From the NCBI RefSeq assembly GCF_002000055.1, contig NZ_MVBD01000001.1, forward strand, positions 186,001 through 250,000: a stretch of 64,000 nt of DNA. The letters are read 5' to 3'. Shown here one piece after another: positions 60,025 through 64,000 of this stretch; within the stretch, counting starts at the first letter, position 1; each line of letters begins with the position of its first letter. Under the pieces are notes generated by a model, which worked only from the letters and a program-made list of their open reading frames with translations, searched no databases and was not told where the DNA came from. Origin of the DNA: Marinicella sediminis. Lineage in GTDB: Bacteria; Pseudomonadota; Gammaproteobacteria; Xanthomonadales; Marinicellaceae. The position numbers and the translations under genes were made by a program.

Positions 60025-60704
60025 AGGTACTGATTGTTGATGACGAGCCATTGGCCAGAATGCGACTGAAGCACATGCTTAATCACCTGCAGATGGACGA
60101 TATCCTGGAGGCCAGCCATGGCCAGGAAGCCATCTCCCTGGCAGCCAGTCAGTTGCCTGAATTGATTTTCATGGACATTGAGATGCCTGAACTCAATGGT
60201 GTGGAAGCAGCCAGAACGATTCGTGAAAAACACCCCAGCATACCCATTGTTTTTTCCACAGCCCATGATGACTTTGCTTTGCAGGCTTTTGATCTGGCGG
60301 CGGCCGATTATTTGTTGAAGCCCTTATCCATTGAACGGCTCAAACAGGCATTGGAACGGGTTGGGGTGGCAGATTGCGGAGAAAAGCTGACAGTAAAACG
60401 GGGCAATGATGTGATAAGGGTTGCAGTTGATGACATCATCTGTATGATTGCCGAGGATAAATATGTAACGGCTCACCTGAGTGACCAGACCCTGATCCTG
60501 GATCAGAGCCTGGCTGAACTGGAGGCCATGAGTAACCAGTATCTGCGCATCCATCGAGGTTGCCTGGTGAATGTGAATTACCTGCGGGGAATTCATCTTA
60601 ATCAGGATCATAAACCGACTGCCTTGCTTGAGCAGTTGGATGTCAGGCCGGTGATTTCCAGAAGACAACTGCCTGCAGTAAAAAAACTGATAAAACAATT
60701 ATGA
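60018..60704 (+). CDS. algR: LytTR-family response regulator (AlgR-like)
   Basis: A 228-residue regulator. The receiver has D53 in LIFMDIEMPELNGVEA and the conserved lysine in LLKPLSIERLKQAL. The C-terminal LytTR DNA-binding domain is at about 125-228, with VDDIICMIAEDKYVTAHL and RIHRGCLVNVNYL. It overlaps the kinase gene by seven bases and hemC by four, so the signalling pair and the haem genes are translated together. Confidence 0.9.
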   Translation: MVKVLIVDDEPLARMRLKHMLNHLQMDDILEASHGQEAISLAASQLPELIFMDIEMPELNGVEAARTIREKHPSIPIVFSTAHDDFALQAFDLAAADYLLKPLSIERLKQALERVGVADCGEKLTVKRGNDVIRVAVDDIICMIAEDKYVTAHLSDQTLILDQSLAELEAMSNQYLRIHRGCLVNVNYLRGIHLNQDHKPTALLEQLDVRPVISRRQLPAVKKLIKQL

Positions 60705-61615
60705 AAGACACCATCACCATTGCCACCAGAGAATCCGCTCTGGCGATGTGGCAAAGCGAATTTGTGGCTGCTCAGATCGAAGCCCATACACCCTTCAAAA
60801 CCCAACTGTTGCCGATGACCACCGAGGGTGATCAACGGCTGGAAGTGACCCTGAATAAGATTGGCGGCAAGGGATTGTTTCTCAAAGAGTTGGAGCAGGC
60901 CATGCTGGATGGCCGCGCTGATATTGCAGTCCATTCCATGAAAGATGTACCCGCCGATTTACCGGCCGATTTCCAGATCTGTGCGGTGTTCCCCAGGGCT
61001 GATGAAAGTGATGCCTTTGTTTCTAATCAATTCCAGCAACTGGCTGAATTACCTCAGGGTGCGGTGGTCGGCACGTCCAGTCTCCGCCGTCAGGCACAGT
61101 TACTGGCCGTCCGTCCGGATTTAACCGTCAAGCCTTTGCGCGGTAATGTCAACAGTCGCTTACAAAAGCTGGATGATGGTCTTTATGACGCCATTATTCT
61201 GGCCTCAGCCGGCCTGATAAGGCTGGGCTTTGATGCACGGATTAACAGCCGACTCACTGCACCTGATTGGTTGCCGGCGGTCTCACAAGGGGCGGTTGGC
61301 ATTGAATGCCTGCACACAGATGCTGAGCTGGCGGCCGCGCTGCAGGTGCTGGCAGACGAGCACACCTGGCAATGTGTCAGGGCTGAGCGGGCGCTTAACC
61401 TCAAACTCAATGGTTCCTGTTCCGTGGCGATAGGTGCCCTGGCCAGTTATCAGCCAGATGACACCATTGCCTTGAAAGCCGGGGTGTTCTCACCTGACGG
61501 CAGCCGCACCATCACCGCTCGTCAGCAAGGCTATGACCCGGTAAAACTGGGTGGCTATGTGGCAGATGATTTACTCAACCAGGGAGCCGAAGAAATTCTG
61601 GCACTGGCTGACTGA
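60701..61615 (+). CDS. hemC: Hydroxymethylbilane synthase (porphobilinogen deaminase)
   Basis: A 304-residue enzyme that polymerises four porphobilinogens. It has RESALAMWQSEFV (about 9-21), the active-site DIAVHSMKDVPADLP (about 81-95), VGTSSLRRQAQL (about 124-135) and the dipyrromethane-carrying C240 in NLKLNGSCSVAIGAL. The length is normal. It lies directly downstream of algR, as in Pseudomonas. Confidence 0.96.
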   Translation: MKDTITIATRESALAMWQSEFVAAQIEAHTPFKTQLLPMTTEGDQRLEVTLNKIGGKGLFLKELEQAMLDGRADIAVHSMKDVPADLPADFQICAVFPRADESDAFVSNQFQQLAELPQGAVVGTSSLRRQAQLLAVRPDLTVKPLRGNVNSRLQKLDDGLYDAIILASAGLIRLGFDARINSRLTAPDWLPAVSQGAVGIECLHTDAELAAALQVLADEHTWQCVRAERALNLKLNGSCSVAIGALASYQPDDTIALKAGVFSPDGSRTITARQQGYDPVKLGGYVADDLLNQGAEEILALAD

Positions 61616-61619
61616 CGTC

Positions 61620-62348
61620 ATGACCACAGTCATCCTTACCCGTCCTCAGAATCGTGTCAGGCAAACAGCTGCGGTTTACCAGGCGGCGGGGTTTCGGGTT
61701 CACCTGTCACCGGTGTTTGACCTCAGGCTCAACCCCATGGTGCGCCCTGAATGGCTGTTCATGGCAGCAAATACCTGGGTCATCCTCAGTGTCCATGCCC
61801 TGCGTTTCACTTTGCAAGTTGCTCCAAACTGGCACCCGGATTCAGACACCCGGGTCATTGCCGTGGGTCCTGCGGTACAACAAGCCTGGCAAAAACATTT
61901 TGATCACCCGATTGAATACCACCCACTGATGAACTCAGAAGGGGTGATTAAACTGTTGCAACAACAACCGGCAGGGTCCGTTAAAATCCTCACCAATCGT
62001 GATGGACGTGGCCTGATCAGAGCGCATTGCATGACAGAAGGCATCAGTTATCAGCAAATCAACATCTATGAGCGCATTTTGCTGCCACTTGATCTGGCGG
62101 CTCTGCAGGATTTGTATGCGCTTGAAACACCTGTGCTGACCGCCACCAGTGGCGGAATCTTACAGGCCTGGTTCAGTCAATTGAAAGATGAGTTAAAGTC
62201 TCAGGTATTGTCAGCCCCGCTGGTGGTGGGCGCCGGGCGCATTGCTGAGGTGGCCACAGACATGGGTTTTTCTCATCTGGTGGTGGCCAGGAACCCGACG
62301 GATGAAGCCATGTGTGCTGCGTTGTCAGACCTTACGGCAAATCATTGA
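61620..62348 (+). CDS. hemD: Uroporphyrinogen-III synthase
   Basis: A 242-residue enzyme that closes and inverts ring D of the haem precursor. The sequence is poorly conserved in the family; VILTRPQNRVRQTAA at the start, the VILSVHALRF phrase and the C-terminal SGGILQAWF and VVVARNPTDEAMCAALSDL support it, together with its place right after hemC. ATG 61620 is four bases after the hemC stop; the longer frame from 61551 is rejected. Confidence 0.9.
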   Translation: MTTVILTRPQNRVRQTAAVYQAAGFRVHLSPVFDLRLNPMVRPEWLFMAANTWVILSVHALRFTLQVAPNWHPDSDTRVIAVGPAVQQAWQKHFDHPIEYHPLMNSEGVIKLLQQQPAGSVKILTNRDGRGLIRAHCMTEGISYQQINIYERILLPLDLAALQDLYALETPVLTATSGGILQAWFSQLKDELKSQVLSAPLVVGAGRIAEVATDMGFSHLVVARNPTDEAMCAALSDLTANH

Positions 62349-62353
62349 AGTGT

Positions 62354-62833
62354 TCAGAGAAAGTCAGCCGGGCTGGCTCTGCGCCATTCGGTTTGGCTGA
62401 CCAGATAGCTGTCACCGACTTTTTCAAAAGTGACCTCAAAACGCACCAGATCACCCCTCAGGGTTGGTAAGTCAGTCAGGCTGAAAGCGGTTCCAGCAAC
62501 CGCCACCGCCACCGTCACAATGGCTTGTTCATCGCCATCGTTCAGCCAGTTGATGTCTTTGACTGACTGATGGACATGCACATTCTTATTCCGCAACAGA
62601 CGGATGCGCAATAACCGCTCGGCGTCTTTTTTACCCCACCCCCTGCCGGGGCTGACAAAATCATCACTGACCTGGTCCATGAAATCATCGAGGCGTTTAT
62701 CTTCAATGGCAGATTCCATGTATTGCAGGGTATTGAGTAAGCGGGTTTGTTTGTCTGCAGGCGGTTTGTCAGCGCACCCTGAGAGCGTCATCAGACCAAA
62801 GGCCAAGACACTGAAGGTGAAGGTAATTTTCAT
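62354..62833 (-). CDS. NTF2-like lipoprotein
   Basis: A 159-residue protein with the lipobox LSGC (Cys about 20). The mature domain has the NTF2-like pattern (RLLNTLQYMESAIEDKRLDD, then DRFxVTV-type strands such as VRFEVTFEKVGDSYLVSQTE). A related protein lies at 57573. It is convergent with hemD, six bases apart. Confidence 0.72.
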   Translation of the reverse strand: MKITFTFSVLAFGLMTLSGCADKPPADKQTRLLNTLQYMESAIEDKRLDDFMDQVSDDFVSPGRGWGKKDAERLLRIRLLRNKNVHVHQSVKDINWLNDGDEQAIVTVAVAVAGTAFSLTDLPTLRGDLVRFEVTFEKVGDSYLVSQTEWRRASPADFL

Positions 62834-62997
62834 GCTTAATCCGGAAAAACAGATGAAATGGAGACAGCGCTCATTGTATCATGTTTGAAAGGGTTCGAAA
62901 CAACGCTCAGAATTTTGTCAGAAAAGTTGTGTCGCAGGGGTCAGAGTCATTTAGTCAGGCTGTTATTCAGCCTGTATCAACCAAGAGGAGAGCAACC

Positions 62998-63336
62998 ATG
63001 AAAACATCACTGATCACTGGCTTGTTGTGTTCGTCTGGCCTGTTATGGGCGCAGGCTGATACCGACCAGTCCAAAACCACTCCCCCACCTCAGGAAACCC
63101 TTGGGCAACTCACCCAACCGGTTGAGGATGCCACCAGCATCAAAGTCATTGTTGAAAAAAACCAAACCATTGAAGAGTACCGCCAGAAAGGTGAATTAAT
63201 TCTGGTCAAAGTCATTCCCAATGATGGGACGCCCTATTTTATCGACCCGCTGGAGCGTGATAAACTGCAAGGTTCAGGTCGTGACCTGATCAACTCCGGG
63301 GTCAAACCTGTGCGCTGGGTCATCAAGGAGTTTTGA
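62998..63336 (+). CDS. DUF2782-type periplasmic protein
   Basis: A 112-residue protein. ATG 62998 has a strong ribosome site (GAGGAGAG) and starts a signal peptide (MKTSLITGLLCSSGLLWAQA). The longer frame to 62881 has none. The C-terminal KNQTIEEYRQKGELILVKV and PVRWVIKEF pieces resemble DUF2782. Function unknown. It ends four bases before the glutamate-synthase-like gene. Confidence 0.75.
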   Translation: MKTSLITGLLCSSGLLWAQADTDQSKTTPPPQETLGQLTQPVEDATSIKVIVEKNQTIEEYRQKGELILVKVIPNDGTPYFIDPLERDKLQGSGRDLINSGVKPVRWVIKEF

Positions 63337-63340
63337 TGTC

Positions 63341-64000
63341 ATGACGGTCAGACAGCAATTTGTGGTGGCACTTGTGGTGGTGCCGGTTCTGGTTGTGCTT
63401 TGGGCACAGTACTGGCCGCCTGCATGGTGGGCGTTTGTGGTGATTGGTCCATTGGCGTTGCTGGGCTTGCACGACATGCTGCAAACCAGGAAAACCATCC
63501 TCAGGCTGTATCCTGTACTGGGCCATTTTCGCTATATCCTGGAGTCATTCCGCGTAGAGATCCAACAGTATTTCATTGAGTCAGACCTCAATGGTACACC
63601 GATACCCAGGGAATTCCGGGCATTGGTTTACCAACGTGCCAAAGGCCAGAAAGACACTCGCCCATTCGGAACCATTATGGATGTGAACCGGGATGGTTAT
63701 GAATGGATTGATCATTCTGTGGCGCCAAGCCATGTTGATCAGGCGGATTTACTGGTACAGATAGGCGGACCTGATTGTCAGCAACCATATGCCGCCCAAC
63801 CGATGAATATTTCTGCGATGAGTTTTGGTTCGCTCAGCCGAAATGCCATTGAAGCCCTTAACCTGGGCGCCAGGATCGGAGGCTTTGCACACAACACCGG
63901 TGAGGGCGGAATCAGTCCTTATCACACCAAACATGGCGGTGATCTGATTTTTCAGTTTGGTACCGGTTATTTTGGTTGTCGCAATCAGCAGGGTGATTTT
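63341..64000 (+). CDS. FMN-binding glutamate synthase family protein (3' end cut by window)
   Basis: The first 220 codons are visible; the frame runs open to the window edge. A transmembrane segment at about 8-42 is followed by the start of the FMN-binding glutamate synthase barrel: MNISAMSFGSLSRNAIEALN (about 159-178) and GGFAHNTGEGGISPYHTK (about 183-200) match GltB-like proteins. Full members are about 500 residues. ATG 63341 comes four bases after the preceding stop; AAGGAG lies upstream at 63325. Whether it carries the iron-sulfur residues cannot be seen. Confidence 0.85.
   Translation, partial: MTVRQQFVVALVVVPVLVVLWAQYWPPAWWAFVVIGPLALLGLHDMLQTRKTILRLYPVLGHFRYILESFRVEIQQYFIESDLNGTPIPREFRALVYQRAKGQKDTRPFGTIMDVNRDGYEWIDHSVAPSHVDQADLLVQIGGPDCQQPYAAQPMNISAMSFGSLSRNAIEALNLGARIGGFAHNTGEGGISPYHTKHGGDLIFQFGTGYFGCRNQQGDF

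Noticed and set aside
1-64000. tRNA or rRNA genes, CRISPR arrays, intact insertion sequences, prophage genes
   Set aside because: None recognised by eye on either strand; tRNAscan, CRISPR and IS searches would be the decisive checks.

Overview
The window reads as a chromosomal segment of a free-living gammaproteobacterium with moderate G+C. Three things point there: the fimS/algZ-algR-hemC-hemD gene order known from Pseudomonas, a ubiK homologue, and divergent leu and ilv operons with leader-peptide attenuators. Two secreted proteins end in an IFxxxFE tail, which I associate from memory with marine Marinicella/Xanthomonadales-like bacteria; the genus is an inference. No rRNA, tRNA, CRISPR array, intact insertion sequence or prophage was seen.

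Layout. 0-7.2 kb: an ECF sigma factor, an anti-sigma/von Willebrand A fusion and a giant exported membrane-anchored protein, which look like one envelope-signalling unit. 7.2-12.4 kb: a methyltransferase, a large secreted beta-propeller protein with two CxxCH motifs, and small envelope proteins. 12.5-19.2 kb: a hybrid two-component sensor/regulator and two TetR-controlled small-enzyme clusters with visible palindromic operators. 19.2-29.3 kb: B12-dependent ribonucleotide reductase, a GAF-domain protein, a secreted protein, a NYN nuclease-like protein coupled to an RhlE-type helicase, a secreted M14 carboxypeptidase and ubiK. 29.4-35 kb: rnr-rlmB-GNAT, a DUF5694 protein and ahpC-ahpD. 35-39.5 kb: accessory region with lipoproteins, a degenerate GyrB-like ATPase domain in AT-rich DNA, an HxlR regulator and dispersed-repeat-like sequence.

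39.6-52.7 kb is a branched-chain amino-acid island. leuABCD (order A-C-D-B) is read leftward and ilvE-D-B-N-C-A rightward from one shared control region. Each operon is preceded by its own leader peptide: Leu/Ile-rich for leu, Val/Ile-rich for ilv. The ilv leader ends in a textbook terminator plus a 7-base antiterminator pairing. Together the genes convert threonine and pyruvate to Ile, Val and Leu.

52.7-64 kb: two unrecognised small proteins, a dsbC/flavoprotein operon, an AbgT transporter, folB with small lipoproteins and a thioesterase, the algZ-algR-hemC-hemD block, a DUF2782 protein, and the 5' part of a glutamate-synthase-like flavoprotein cut by the window edge.

The most interesting items are the sigma/anti-sigma-VWA/giant-protein triad with its TonB-receptor-like VITGSRI motif, the degenerate stand-alone GyrB N-domain, the two attenuators, and a fungal/Bacteroidetes-looking ketol-acid reductoisomerase.
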